The position numbers were made by a program, and so were the translations under genes. From positions 7,778,310 to 7,842,309 of the forward strand of contig NC_079914.1 of the NCBI RefSeq assembly GCF_024868665.1: a stretch of 64,000 nucleotides of DNA. Reading direction: 5' to 3'. Under the pieces are notes generated by a model. It did not search any database and was not told the DNA's origin. It saw nothing but the letters and a program-made list of their open reading frames with translations. The DNA comes from Triplophysa rosa (taxonomy: Eukaryota; Chordata; Actinopteri; Cypriniformes; Nemacheilidae). Numbering within the stretch: the first letter of the stretch is position 1; each line of letters starts with the position of its first letter. This document shows positions 12,401 through 27,165 of this stretch, piece by piece.

Positions 12401-15400
12401 ACAGGACATCGTGGCTAGTTTTTTGTTTCGTGCCAATAACTTGCTTGGGAAAAAAATCTCACGAGTTAATTTGTTTTTGAATTCCACCTTTTAATGTTTA
12501 TCTCGGTTTCGCAACCTCCTTTTCTTGCCGCTCACCTTCAAAAGGAGGCGGGCACGCATTCGCTTTTAAGTGGAGAATAAACCGAGCCAATTCCGCTCGT
12601 CTGTGGACATTGTTTAATTAATTGGAATGCGTTATGAAGCTTTCTTACTCGTCTCTACGTGGTACGGAAAGGCTCCCCTCTACGGAATTAGACGGCGGTC
12701 TGTTCGCGCAGTCAAAGAAAAGTGTTTCTTTGCAGTGCGGTGACCTCTCAGCGTGATTCATTTAATGGACCTTGAGAAATAGGATCGCGAACAGAAAGGG
12801 TCTCAAAGCTTTGATATCAACCAAACTTCACGTGGCGAGAAACGGCATAAATATTAATTTCTTTCTCCTGAAGTGCCCGGACGAAATTAGACGTGTCACG
12901 ACCAGCGCTTTTTCCGGATTTTTACAACAAATTTGCATACGTAAAAATGCAAGACAGTAAATTACCGTTAATTAAAGCCGCTGACTCGATAGGTCATAAC
13001 GTACGCAGAGCGGTTACATCTGACCACAGTGTCACACAATAAGCAATCTACTTTCCTTTTTTTAAATGACAGCAACTCCCGCGGGCTCCGAAAACGACGC
13101 ACCCGAACGCGCCTTGTAGAAAAGCGACGCGCGGCTTTGGACGGAAATCTTCAACGCTAGCGGTTGTGCTTGGTTGGTTTCGGTGGTCAATTGTGATATT
13201 GTGTGTGTCAGTGAGCATGGGGGTCTCTTGATACTTTGGAGCCATGGTTCACACATTACTGGAAGCTCCGATTGTCAAGACCCCCCCATCCAGCCCTTCT
13301 CCCTGTGGTATTCCAACAGCTCACAGTCTCTCTTGGCTAACTCATGTTTCATTCTTTGGCAATTTGCCCTAATGAAGTCCCAGAGGAGCCTTCAGACCTC
13401 TGTTCTTTTTCCATATTTAATCATGTTATTTTAATCTGGAAGATGAGGATGTTCTTGTGTGTGCGTGTGTACGCGCCACACAGGTCATTACAACTGCTAG
13501 GTAGCCATGAGGGGGATTCGGGGTGTGGCGTTGGGGTCACTTGGGTGTTCACTCATTAAACATCCGCACCAGCGATGTAATTAACAGTTCGCTTTTTGTA
13601 GAGGTAGATTATTTACTCGCTGTGTATAACTGTAATAAAGCATCATTAATTTTGTAACACCGCCAGAACCGTGACACCTATAGTTAGGGGCTTTGGTGTA
13701 TTTTTAGGGCCTCCGTTGATGTCCTGATTTGCATTTGGTTTGAACTCGCCCTGTTGACATCAGAACGAACATGGAGAGAGGAAACCAATAAACAAAAGAG
13801 TGCAATGGCCAAGTGACGTTTCCTTTTGTTAAACCCCTTTAAGCTTTGTGAGATGAAAAGGACAACTGTATGCTGCTTGCTCTTCTGGCCCATAATAAAC
13901 CTCTTACCAAAGCGTATTAAACGGCATGTGTATTGCCAGTTTTCTAAAGGAATGTTTTTATTACCTGTCATGTCGAGGAGCATCTAATGTTTGTTTCTGT
14001 GTTTTCTCCTTGTAGTTAACTGCATGCGTGCATGGATCCACCGCCATGCTCTACCCCATGCACTGGCAGCACATCTTCATCCCTGTTCTTCCTCCTCATC
14101 TGTTAGACTACTGCTGGTAAGAGCTTTTATCATCTGTACACGCATACACATGCATCTAAGTTTCTTAGCTTAGAAACTTTTCTGCATTCTGGTTTGTTTG
14201 CACATCTGCAGATTTGATTCGAGTTGGTCTGAATGTGCAGGGACGTAGACAGAAATCTGTTGTATGGATTGGGAGCTGACAGTATTGCATTTTTTCTATT
14301 TTTCTATTGATAATCCAATTTTCTAACATATTTCATTAATAAACACATGAATTGTTATAGATATATGTATAATACAGATTTCAGTAGTGCAGTTGGAATA
14401 ATGAGTTGTTTGGGAAAGTCTACAGTAGTGAGGCCATTGATAGAGATGCATGATTTTCAAGCCCATGCCGATATCTAGCCCATGCATCATTAAACATAGA
14501 TATATGTATATAGATGCATGTAAACGGTCAACTGAGTGATATATGTATAATTAAAATAGAAGCTGCTTTTATCCAACGTGATTTACAATGCGTTTAAGCT
14601 ATACATTTGATCTGTGTGCGTGTTCCCTAGTAGGGTTACTTGTCACGGTACCATAGACATGTCTTACGATACTATACCAGCTGAAGTATCTCGATACCAA
14701 GTAGTATCACGATGCTGTGCCATATAATTCAAATCTATACAAAAAACAGATTTAGATTAAACATTTTGTATTTACTATAGTAAACTGTATTATACTTTGC
14801 ACTAGAATATGTTGTTGTTTTAACTGTAGTAATTGGATAAATTGTAGCAAATACGTTTACATTTAGTCATTTGTAAATACTATAAATACTGTAGTATACT
14901 TAAATATTTACTATGATAAGACTCAAAAACACTAGTTTCTATGAGTTTTAGTAGTTTACTGTAGTAAATACTAAAGTACACTAGATCATTTTTCACGTAG
15001 GAACTAATTCAAATGTTGGACAAATTTCATTGATACAGCAGTCTTTATAAAGGGAAATATTAGGCTTACTTTAAATGCAGAACTAAAACGGCCAGTAGGT
15101 GGCGTCAATTTTCCACTGAATTAGTGAATCATTTAACCGACTCCTTCAAATCGCCAATTTGAATCATTAACTTGTCCCAGACATTCAAAACACACATTCA
15201 TTTAGGACATAAACACCGCAAAAAGGCAGATGTAAGTGTTCAAATAAATATTAATGCGCATATGCAACATTAACTACGGTACTACGATACTACCGTTTCA
15301 AAAATAGAGAGGCATCGCGGGTATTTTGAAGCTTTAGCATCGCTATGCTACTGTAGCACCGGTACACCGTGCAACCCTATTCCCTAGGAATCGAACCCAT

Positions 15401-18400
15401 GACATTTGTGCCATGTTCTACCTTTAGAAAATTAATATGCAATTTTAGTAATGGTTGAGATTGCGTCATTTATTTACGCCAGCATTTATTCAGTTCAGAC
15501 CATTCAGAAGTATTTGAAACTTCCTTCCAAAACATCTCTCACCCTAATAAACATCTTCACCATCTCGGAGATCTCCGATTTATAGGCACCAATGCCACCG
15601 TTACACCAAGCTAGTATTTTTCCTTTCACCGTCATATACAACAGACAGACAGATTTCTGCATGCCAACCGTGGGTTGAAACCGTGACCACACTCTTAACG
15701 TACAGCCCTGCTCTATAGCGGAACTCTATACCCTTAAATTGACAGACATGTGCCGTCATGCTTGACACCGGAGCCTCATGTTTTCGAACATATTTGCGGT
15801 TGAATAACACAACAGTTTGTAAATGCAGTCGTTTATGTCATGTCATGTCATGTCATGTACAGAATAAACCGGTTTTAACAGCAGCCCATTTTTCAGGCTG
15901 TTTTGTTATATAATTACACTATGGAAACAACATTATCATATTGTTTTAGAAAGGAGCGCATGGGTCATAATGAGCGATATTAGAGATGATGGGAATCGGA
16001 CCGGCGTAACAAAGTTACACTCGACAACAATGACGTGACATGGCTCACCCCGTGCGCTTCTGCATGTCAGCGTGCCTGCATGTCAGTTAAATCCGCGGCC
16101 TTAACAGATGCAGCAGGCAAGTCTAGCTTATTAGCCGCGTAACCTGATTGAGCGCGAGCTGCAGCGGCTACCCAAACCTATCTAATTACACAGCCCTGTC
16201 TCGCCCGAGACTCAAAAGTGACGCTCGCCAATTACACTAATCACCTTCACCGCTCAAAAGTGCCCGTTCCGGGAAACAGCCGAGGACACTAATAAAGTTT
16301 ACGCTTGCTGCGTCAAAGAAACTGAGGGGGACACGTGTCTGAAAAGCTATTTTGTTCATTTATACCTGAAAATATACATACAGTCAAATGTTTAAAGCTT
16401 AAAGGATTGGAAAACAAAGACCAAGTTGTTAAGAAGTTCCAGATGGGCAATTCCAGCGGAATGGATGTGACATTTTCAGTCAAAACTTGAAATATAAATT
16501 CTCAGAGAATGTTTTTGTTACCGATATATTGAATAAATCGTATTTTACTAAACCCCTGATGAGTCCAGACATAAGAAAAATAGTCCTTGCATGAGTTTTT
16601 CTATTTTGAAAGAGAGACGTATGAATGTGTTATGGATGTGACAAAAAAACACGCATGTTTTTTAAAAGACAACCTGCTTTGTATGATATCTGTGAATTAA
16701 AGGGATACTCCACCCAAAAATGAAAATTCTGTCATCATTTACTCACCGTCAAGTTGTTCCAAATCTGTATAAATTTTGTTGTTCTGAGGAACACAGAGAA
16801 AGATATTTGGAAGAATGCTTGTAACCAAACAGATTTTGCCCCCCATTGACTCCCATAGTGGGGAAAAATACAATGGTAGTCAATGTGCCCCAGAACTGGT
16901 TGCTGTCCTACATTCTTCAAAATGTCTTCTTTTGTGTTCAACAGAACGAAAAAAAATTATAAAGTAATTTTTCCTACTATGGGAGTCAATGGGGGGTAAA
17001 ATCTGTTTGGTCATAAGCATTCTTCCAAATATCTTTCTCTTTGTTCATCAGAACAAAGACATTTATGCAGATTTGGAACAACTCGAAGAATGATGACAGA
17101 ATTTTCATTTTTTGGGTGGATACAGGGCGGTTCTTCATTGACCACAAAATAGTTTTTTTATTTTAATTTTCATGTGCCCGTTTATGAGTAATGTGGACCG
17201 TTATGGATGTGACAATTCACTCACCTCACTATGGAAAACTACTTTAAAAACAGAGACTTGACATGGGTATTTAAACCATCAGTTATTGAAATCTGATCAA
17301 TATGGTGAAAAGGTATATTTTTAGGTTAACTTTTGCATTGAATTGCCCAGAAATTGTTGCATTTTTTTTTTGTTGTTGCTTTTTTAACAAACTCAATTTT
17401 CATGCTGGAGAACTTGGATCATCTGATTGTGGAGTTCGTGGCGGCTCGTGTGATGTCATTAGAGGGGGAATGAACCGAAAACTGAGAAATTTGTTACCTT
17501 TTTAATTCAACTCCATATGAACTCCACAAATTGTTTTGGCAATAAGACAAATTAATAAGAAAAATTGTAATTTCTTAAAAAATAAAAAAAGGTATTTTAC
17601 TGTATTTTTCTTTTTACAATGTACTTTTTATTTCGGTTTCTAACAGAATTTTTGTTGAAAATTGTCTTTTACATGTGTTGCTTCCATTTCATGCTGTTAT
17701 AGTTATAGATTTCTAGCTGTCTATTAAAATAGCTAAATCTGTGTCTGATATAATCCATGTATTTTTATTAAAGAGACAGACATGAGCAGGTTTCATTTTA
17801 AACCGCATTAGGAAATGGCCTAACCAGCTCCCTCTCCCACAATAAAAGATTTATTCATGTCAGTAATAGTTCTGTTCCTAATGACCGTGGTTTGTCTCTG
17901 TTCTCTCCAGCGCACCCATGCCATATCTGATCGGAGTTCATCTCAGCCTTTTAGAGGTAAGAGACATCCACCGTCATCTTTTATCAACGACGTCTCACTA
18001 CCAGAAACAACTTCCCGATATTACATAAAACCATCATTATTTATCTACCTTCTATATTCACTCCATATCTGACACGAGGTCATAGAATCAAGCATCCCTC
18101 TAAATCCATCACACGCTCAAACCATCTAAGCCATCGGAGATGCTAATAGCGTCACATCCACTTTGATGCATCATCGCTGAGCACAGGCAAACCTACAAAA
18201 ATTGACACATTGTTTTTCGCAATTCATCTCTCGGGCGCCCACGAGACATGAAAGAGCCGAAGAAACGCGGGAGAAACAAAGAGACTGCGTGTTTGGTTAT
18301 TGAGAAACGGCACGTTGGTTGGAGGCAGAACTATAGCTTAGCACGCGGATCTGATATCGCTGACAGTGGCTGCTGTGCCGGTGTTTATCACACGTTCACC

Positions 18401-21400
18401 CGCTGACAGCCCGGCCCCCCCGCCCCCCTTCCGGCTGCACGTAATTAGACCAAATCAGCACACGGGCCGCCGTAGCAGCGACTGTCAAAAATGACAAACC
18501 AGAAATTTTTTACACACTTGGCTGTTTCCCCCACCTGCACCGGAGGAATAATTATTGGATTTGTCACCACCACCGTGACTACCATTGTGTGGAAGCATTA
18601 CAGCGCGCAACACCGCGGTGTTTCATTCCAAGTGCCTGACCAGAGGTGGCTTTTATTATTTCATTAGCTGACAGAAATCACTTGCTATTAGCGCTGTCAT
18701 TATTTTATCATGTCATTTAGTGTATTTGCAATCAACTTTTTAGTTTTAGTTTAGACGAAATGTCGTTTTCTTTTTATTCATTGTGTATTTAATATATTTG
18801 TGTATATTTGAGACTGATTTCAGCCGAACAAATCAAGAATAAATACTTGTGACTGCCTATAGACGGTTTCTTCGGACGCGCCTGGCCGAAAGTTTACTTC
18901 CGATCTGTGTTTGCTTATTATTTAACAATTTAATGTGCATTAATATGAAATAATATTGTATGTTAATTGTATTACATTCAATTAAAACTACAACAGTTAT
19001 TGATTCTTTGCAGAGGTGTACCGCAAGTGACGTTTGGGCCGCAAAGTGTTTGTTTATGTTGTTGCTGCTGAAACCGTCTATAAGCTTGTGAAATAATTTG
19101 CTTTGTTTGTATTTTATAGAAATAAATCAAAAAGCTTAATTCAGCCTGCAATCCGATGTTTACATGTTTACTTTTACACTTAATTCGGTTCATTCTTGCC
19201 AACTTCAGTTATTGGTTATATGGTCAAATTTTGATATTTTTATTAAATAATAAAGATTAGATAAAAGATGTAAAGATAAAAAATAAAATGCAGAAACGCC
19301 GTTTAATCTGATTACAGAAAATACATTCATTTTGTACTTTAGCAACAGTTTTTATAGTACAAAAATGAAAAATAGCACTAAGTTGTTGAAAGACATTACA
19401 AATATAGGTGTGTATTAGGACAGATGCAGGACACAGAAATAGTGGGATTGTGTGTAACAGTGTGTGGTGTTTCTAGAGAGTGACGAGCAGGTCTCTGGAG
19501 GACGTGGTCATTTTGAATGTGGACACAAACACCCTAGAAAGCCCTACGGACGACTTGCACAACCTGCCCAGTGACGTGGTGAGTTCCCCCTCACACACAC
19601 ACACACAGTTATTAGACGTCTAAATGTGTATGTAATGACTACTAATGACAATAACTTACTCTGACATGACTCATAAAAATCGATTGCCTTTATTAATCGT
19701 TTTTTCAAATGCAAATGTCCCTGTCTGAGCCTTAGAGGGAGGTTTTAGATTTAACAGATTTAACACATCAACAGATTTAATTCACTTTTGGGGAGAAATT
19801 TTGACTATGGCTAAATACACACACAAAAAAGTACAGTATTTGTTTTTGTCAGTTTTAGTTAACGTCTAGTTAAAAGTTTGTGCTTAAAGTATAGCTATGA
19901 AAACCTCCACACACATACACACATTATCATTCTTTCTGTTTGTCTGTGTTCTAAACCCCCCCCTCTTTTTTTTTTTTTTTTTTTTTTTTTCTTTTTCACA
20001 TTTTTTTTTTTTTTTTTTTTTTCTCTCTCTTTTTCTTTTTTATATATTCTCTCTCTCTCTCTGGTCAGAGGTGCACACCGAGTCTCTGTCCTCCCATCAT
20101 TAGCACCGGCGAATCCTCAAACTGCGCTCTGCAAACTCGCCCTGCGCCGTTAAACGGCCGTCGCAATTTACCGGCCATCAGATCTCACAGCGTTTCCTGC
20201 CTTCATCTGATTTTTTTAATCATTATTATTTTTATTATTTATATACTTATTTATTTTCTGCCTGCCCAGTGGCTCATCTCACTAGAAGTCCTGGATTTTT
20301 TGAAGGCGCACAGAAGAAGGGGGCCAATTATTCGATTCTGCTTCGCAGCCACCTGCCAGCGCCTCCTCTCTTTAATTAACGCGTAGGTGCCGCGGTCAGT
20401 GTAACGGGAAGTCCGTCCAGCGTCGGGGTCAGAGACGCGTCCGTCATCGTTTCCTTTGAACGTAAAAAAGCCTCGTTTCTTCTTTTGCTATTTTTTCTTC
20501 CCGCTGGGGGGTGTGTTTTAACACCTCCTATATGACTCCGTGCATCCTGCTGCTGTCTGTCCAAGCAGAAAAATCCAGCCTGTTCCGTTATGCCATCTCA
20601 GCACTGGCATCCCATTTGTAAATTAAATTGCGAACCGAGAGCGCCGCGTAACAAAGAAAGGAGTCGGGTCTTTTGAAATTGACAGAGGGGAAAGAGGAAA
20701 CTCTTTGTCTTTGTAGCGTGATAAATTAAGTGGCAGCTCGATGTTTGCTTTGATCCTCGCGTGCAATTTTTCATTGACTAATGATAGAGCATATTCTGCA
20801 TATCATATTAAATTACCCCACCTGAATGTAAATGTCACCTACAGTAATATATTTATCACTGCGAAAATTCATTTTTCTCTCCCTCCGGTTGTCATACCTT
20901 TGGGGATATTCAAATTCGTTCATTTAAAATTCACATTTTTGATTCAAGGAATATGTTTTTTCCGTTTGCTACTTAAAGCGTCTGTCACAAGGCGTTTGCT
21001 ACAAAAGGGGCTCGCAAATCAGACTTATACAAAAAATGTTAATTTACAGTAAGTATTACATTTTAATAAATCATTTAATAAAATAATTTTAATAAATGAA
21101 TTTTCTCCATCCATTTGCTTTCGCTATAACTTTTTATTATTTAAGCTGCATGAAGCTTAAATTTGTATTCCCATATTTCTAACCGCTAAAAAAACGAATC
21201 AATACACTTTACAACTATAAAGCAAAATATAATATAACACCCCGGGGCGTTTCTTTTTTCTTTTTGTCTTCTATTGATTTAAGCCAAACCTTAAGAGACT
21301 CATCTAATTAAGTGTTTGAAGGCTTATTTTTACCATGTGGACTTGATTATTTTGAGAGTCCGAGCACTAGACCTGCTCTCAGACAGGTCAGGGGTGACAG

Positions 21401-24400
21401 TTGTCCCAAATTACCCGACTCTTTTTTTCAGACGGGACCCTATGCTGAGCTCTCCGCTGTCTGTCAGTTAATGGCAGTTTTTCCCAATTTCACACATAAT
21501 ATTTTAGATTTATTGACTATTAGAAACGCTACCACGCCAGTAGCGATTCCGTTCCGCGCAAACCTAAGGATTTTACAAATAGAGATAATAATTGGCGTGG
21601 CTGGGAGAGGATGTGGCGAGCGTTTGAAAATGATTTTTAAACATGGCTTTTATTGGAAACATCAGATGCGATGGGGTTGAAAGTCCAGTGTGCATTGTGT
21701 ATTAGTTCTTGGTTTTAATCACTGCGCTCTGCGAGAACGTCACGTGGTGGTTGAGAAGACGCCGCTTCCATAAATCTCCCGCTTTAACGCACCTTTTCAA
21801 ACCATATGTTCTTTTCTACAACGTGTGAAAAGAAGTTCATAATGTCAAAGCACTCTGAAGCGAGTACAGCAGGACTTTTCAGTAGTTACTGTAATGTTCC
21901 CTGTTCACGCTAACTTTTTCCTAACTAGCTTGAATGTATGTGTTGCTGGATTTTTATCATTTCATCAAGACGGCAAAAACGGAATTTATAAATATTTTGG
22001 ACGTTTTAATGACGAGGTTGTTGAGTTTGCAAAAAAAAACAATGTTTGCTCTCTCACAAATAAATGAAGGTGTTTTCCTCCTCCTTAAACATTGCGAGAC
22101 CGATTTTTTTATTTTTATAAATCAATTATAATTGGTTTGGTAGCGGGGTACAGGGTGTTTACTTCTTCAGTCATTAAAACCATCTAAAAATAGAAAATTA
22201 TGAATCCATTGTGGTGCCAAACAGCACACGAGTTTCTCTGTTCACAGCTCCAGGATCAATCCGGAGATGTTTTTGATAAAATATTCCTTTTGACTTTATT
22301 ACACTTGTTTAAGTTACGGCAGATCTATTGTTTACTTTTTCAGTTTCGCAGCCTTTTGCCGTTTTCACGTGTGCGTGTCATTCCCTTTCGTCTGTTGCAC
22401 GCTGCTTACATTTGTACTTCCTGCGTTTGATTGTTTACCTTCTCAATCAACAATGAGAATTCTGGTTCGCACACCCACCTCGTTTATATTAAGCTTCCGA
22501 ATGGAGGTTAACAAATTAATCGGAGAAAGAGCAATATTCCTGCGCCTCCTCCGAGATCCCACAACACGCTGTTTAATTGGGATTCATTCTTTTTTGTATC
22601 TGAGAGATGTCAGCTGACACAATTTCTGTTAGGAGAAAGTGGCAAAGTTTGTATGCAGGCCATCGCAAATAAAACCGAGCTTGTTCAGGACAGTTTGCAG
22701 GTCAGAGGGGACCAGGTGGGATTAATGCAGTGTCCAGCCCTCGAGGGCACCGCTGTTATTGGTCTACTGGTGAACTATAACTGTACTTCATTGGCCCTTT
22801 TTGCTTGACTTTTTTTATTAAATTAAGCACAGATGTTTTTCAAATGTAGTTGAAAATCATGTTTATTGTTTCAGCACGTTGTTTTAGTGCATTGGAAAAG
22901 TCTTCATGCATTGGCTTGTTCGGATTTTGGATTTTAAAAAAGGCACATGCACACTACTGCACATCCCGCATATTAAAACCGAATAACCTGCGCATTCAGC
23001 ATGCTGATGTTCACATGTGTACTTGTAGTGATTGATTGGAGTAATTTGCTTTGTGAATAGTAAATCTGAAAGCGCGCAGTCATTTGTTGGTTGTGGATTT
23101 GTGTAGTTCTATTGCCGTTTTTTAAAACCTAGTCCTTGTTTTTTTTTAATAGCCCCATAAATCAACATTTTAATTGATTTATGCTAAATAAATATATCTT
23201 TTTATTTTGTCTTTAATGCATGCTGTGTGTCGAGGACCAGATACCGACCTGTTTTTTGTCAGCAATCCTTTAGCATCAGGTTTGAAATACAAGTCGTCTT
23301 TGTGTTGTTCTAAAAGGGTGCGAAATCATTGAGCGTGTACATACTTTTCAGCCTAGTGCACATCAAAAGATAGCAGGAGATTTTCATATCTATTTCTTTT
23401 TCTTTGTAGTCCTCTAATTGCCTCCCCACGGCTTTCCCTGGACAGAATCCTTAACAAAACATACTTTCCCTCTGTCTTAAAGAAGTATTTCACCCATATT
23501 CTGACTTAAGTGTGTTTGTTTTTTGACTGAGAAATATTACTATTGATTAACCTATATTTTAAAAAAAATGAATATTGTAAAGCTGTCATAAAATATATAG
23601 TTTTGTACGTTAAAGATTGAAAAATATTTTTTAAATAAACTATATTTTATCTATGATTTATTTTTTATTGAAATCATTTTTTCCCCGTTATGAAAAAAAG
23701 TGAAGAGACCGTTCCGAATTTTAATTTAATCAGCATTTCTAGACGTATTGTCAAATTTCGACAAAATCAAACCTCGGGAGTGACATAAAGTCATCCAACA
23801 GCAATGCGAAAGACTGACAGCATGACAAGGCACATGAAAACTGTGATAAAATTGTTTATCACATAAAAAACATTGTTTGGGTTTTCCTAAATACATGTAC
23901 AAATATTACTGTTGTATTGCTTAAAAGTGAATATGAACTTTTCTGTTATATTGACCTGTTTCTCTCTCTTTTTTAAAAACAATATTTTTATTTGAAAAAT
24001 ATTGGTAGACATATTGTTAGTAGTTCACAGAATGAAACAAAAATGATAGTTTTACCTAAACGCATACCTATAAATAGTAAAATGAGAAAAATTGAAAATG
24101 CTCTTTGAAATGGTCTTTTTTTCTGTGGCTTTATGGATACTGGCTAAATGTATTTCCCTGCACGTGTTCTTTAGAAAGCTTTTAATGTCACTCCAAATAT
24201 CCAGTTGGTCTGCTAGAGTCATCGAATCCATCAGCTCTACATTTATAAGTCTGAAAAAGTGTAAAGTGTACGTGTGTGTGAATATGACCGTGTACCGCCT
24301 GTCCACGGCTTGTCCGGTTCAATGAATTAAAATCCCTTGACCGTAAACAGCTCAGCTCTCGAGGAGGGACTGGCCAGCGTGTGTGTGCGGGCGTCTCAGC

Positions 24401-27165
24401 CCTGGTGTTCTGTTGAGACTCAGGTTGTATAATAGAAGCCCACCGCGGAGCAGATCTCCATGGCATCATCCTTTAGAACGAGAGACAGTGATGCACCTGC
24501 TAATTATCATCTCCAGCTGGTGAGTTAAATGGAGATCTGTTTTCTGGGCCACCTCTGACCCCGTGCTCTTTACTTGACTCACTTCAAACCCTGTCGGGGA
24601 GCCCATGCAGTAGAGTTTAATGAGGCCCTGTGTTTGCCCTCCGCGGGCTCGGCGAGTTAGAGGCTGCACTTTCATCCCTAGCCATCTTCACTTGATGTAA
24701 ATTGAAAAGATCACAGCTATGGGGAGAAGGCCTATAGTGGAAAGGCCTTTCTGCATAGATTATGAATATCATAACTCAACATAACTCATCCCCCCCACAC
24801 CCTTCTCCCTCGCTACCCACCTCCTACAATACTATAGTTATAATTGGACCCAATGGGGGACTTTTCCTTTGATCAGATCATAGGCTGAATGACTTTACAC
24901 TAAAAAATGTCACTGCCAAATAGGTTTATCACCTGTAGAGCTAAGCTCCCCTCTGATGCCCCCCCACCCCACGCTCACTTCTTGTTAGCGGTTCTCAAAG
25001 TACGCTAGTTAATTAGTCCGACTGATCAATTACCGCCGACGCTTGTGCCGCCATCAAAAACCCATTTATTAAATTGAAGCTTATCACTAATGTTATGTTT
25101 AAACATCACGTCGGAAATTGCATTGTGGTGAACATTTTTCATTTGTAGTTGGTCTTAATAGTAAAATTTATTCATAAAAATAATATTAATAAAATTATAG
25201 TAAACCAATTGGAGTTTAATTTAACTTAATGAAATTAAACTTCAAAATGTCTTTTTTTACCTCCCCATACTTGCCTACTGGGTGTAGTGTGCACTCTCCC
25301 GAGTGCGAGTGGCATTTTGCTTTCTTTGATTCTTCAAAAATGAAGCCCTTTTAACGGATTGTTTGGGAAAAGCGAGAGAAGCGAGAAAAAAGGCAACTCA
25401 TCAACATGAAATATTAATACGCCGACAACATTACATAAACACAAAAGCACTTAGCCAGCCTGAATATGGAGATGACACTTGCTAATTTAGTGCCGGTAAA
25501 CTTCCCGTTTGATGCATCCGAGCATTCGCCACATCAGCTTGGGGACATTGAGAGAGAGACATGTCCCAGCAGGGATGTATGAAACAAAAGACGACAAACG
25601 AAATTTGGTCTAGACGAAGAACGCAGCATTTCGTGAACTGTCGAAAACTCGCCACTCGGTGTCTGTCTGCTATGAATCAACAGGTCAAGTTCTTGCATTC
25701 TTGTGCTTGAATGCCTTTTGGTAAACCGTCTCATGTGTGGTCCTTCCTTGATCTTCTCTAATGCACGAAACCAAATTGATTATTGGTACGCAAAAAAGGC
25801 GTTAGTATGTGTATATGTAAATCTCAGGCGTGCAGATGACTTGCCAGCAGATGGCTATGAGCAGCGCAGTAGTCCATTAGGTGAACCTTAAATTACCTCG
25901 ATCAAGCACTGCTTCATGTGTTTGTGCACCGCTGTGGCTGATGGCAAACTTGGATGCCTTAATACAGAGCACTTGTTGTATCACAAAGCAGATATACTGT
26001 ATATACATTTTGCAAATAGGCATATTTATCCCTGAATATAAGTCCTGAATGATACAACTGATTGTCTGAAATGATTTAATTTAGAGAAATAAACCTATTA
26101 TAAAATGCACGTTTCAGGTTCTTGTAATCTTTTATTTAAACAATATTGATTACATTTTAATTTCATATTTTTAATACATTTTAATCAATCTATTAATCTT
26201 ACATTGTGATCTTTTATTTATAATTTCTTATTTATTGAAACTTGTACTTGTGCTGTGAATTGTTATTTGCAAGTTTTTTTATAATAATAATAATAATAAT
26301 AATTGTTATTCTTTTTATTTATTTCATCGTTATCATTGTTATTATTATTATTATTTAATTTGTAATTTTTTGTAAATATTATGAAGTTTCAAATCGTTTT
26401 TCTTTGAATGTCAAACTGTTTGACATTTACCAACTTGAGCTTGCTTTCCCCTGTGATATTATACCGATCTGACAGATAAGTTATTAATATAAAATATTAA
26501 CACCGTTAAAAAGCTACTTTAATGCGTACATTAGTGTCTGAACTTTTACACATTGACATTTTATGTCCCATAAAACCGGAATGAATTTTAATTTTGAAAT
26601 TTAAGAGGTGTAGATCATTGTCTGTACAAATTGCATTTTAGTTTTTTGTTAGGTCAAATAACAAAACCATACAAAAATGATCTCATCATTGACCCAAACG
26701 TCAGATTTCCTCAGTCGTCAGCTGGTTCCCAATACACCATTTCCACTTATGTTTCTTCCTGTCTGTGACTAATGTCAGTGTCTCCTGGCACAGGTCTGAG
26801 TCCTGTGTAAATGCTTTTAAAGGAGAACTAAAAGCAGACCATTGGCAGACAAAAATAATAAAAGCATGCGTACGTCAAGAGACTTAGAAAGTAGCCGGGT
26901 TACGAGTAAAAAGAAAGACCAAGATCCCCTGCCAAAGTCATTTTGCTCTCTGGTCCTTCCAAAAGCATCAGCGCCCCACCCCTGCGCACCCCGCCATTGC
27001 TTCAATTAACAGAGCAGCAGGTGCTCCGGAGAGATAGAAAGGCTTTTCTTTATTTCTTTCTCTCTTTTTCGTTTGTGGGGGGGGGTGACCTGTAAATGTG
27101 ACACTTCACACTTTGAATGGCTTTGCCTGTTCTTCCACCAATTTCAGAGGTGTTAATTTAACTCT

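Larger units (their letters stand above)
6979..14015 (+). other. dennd1b 7-kb intron with candidate conserved non-coding stretches and nested repeats
   Basis: Large intron. Repeat-poor, GC-richer stretches at about 7470-7720 and 8340-8480 (the latter with paired TTGACAG/CTGTCA TALE-type motifs), and at about 12540-12960 (TTTAATTAATTGG), look like possible regulatory DNA. A repeat unit at 9513-11740 is interrupted by a 1.7-kb insertion. No exon is recognised; the open frames at 8448-8774 and 13684-13983 have no family match. Confidence 0.5.
14117..17910 (+). other. dennd1b intron with nested transposons
   Basis: Intron of 3.8 kb. It holds a SINE split by a hAT-like element (14556-15426), repeat copy B interrupted by a foldback element (16446-17356), a TCATG pentanucleotide run at about 15836-15858, and a repeat-poor candidate regulatory stretch at about 16070-16330. 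No exon recognised. Confidence 0.6.
17957..19476 (+). other. dennd1b intron with a candidate regulatory stretch and a MITE
   Basis: Intron of 1.5 kb. The first half (about 18090-18720) is repeat-poor and has a conserved-element look (entered separately). A short TIR element lies at 18858-19082. The rest is AT-rich. Confidence 0.6.

Noticed and set aside
21312..21680. 122-codon + frame
   Set aside because: No homology recognised and no exon-like borders in phase with dennd1b; left as intron.
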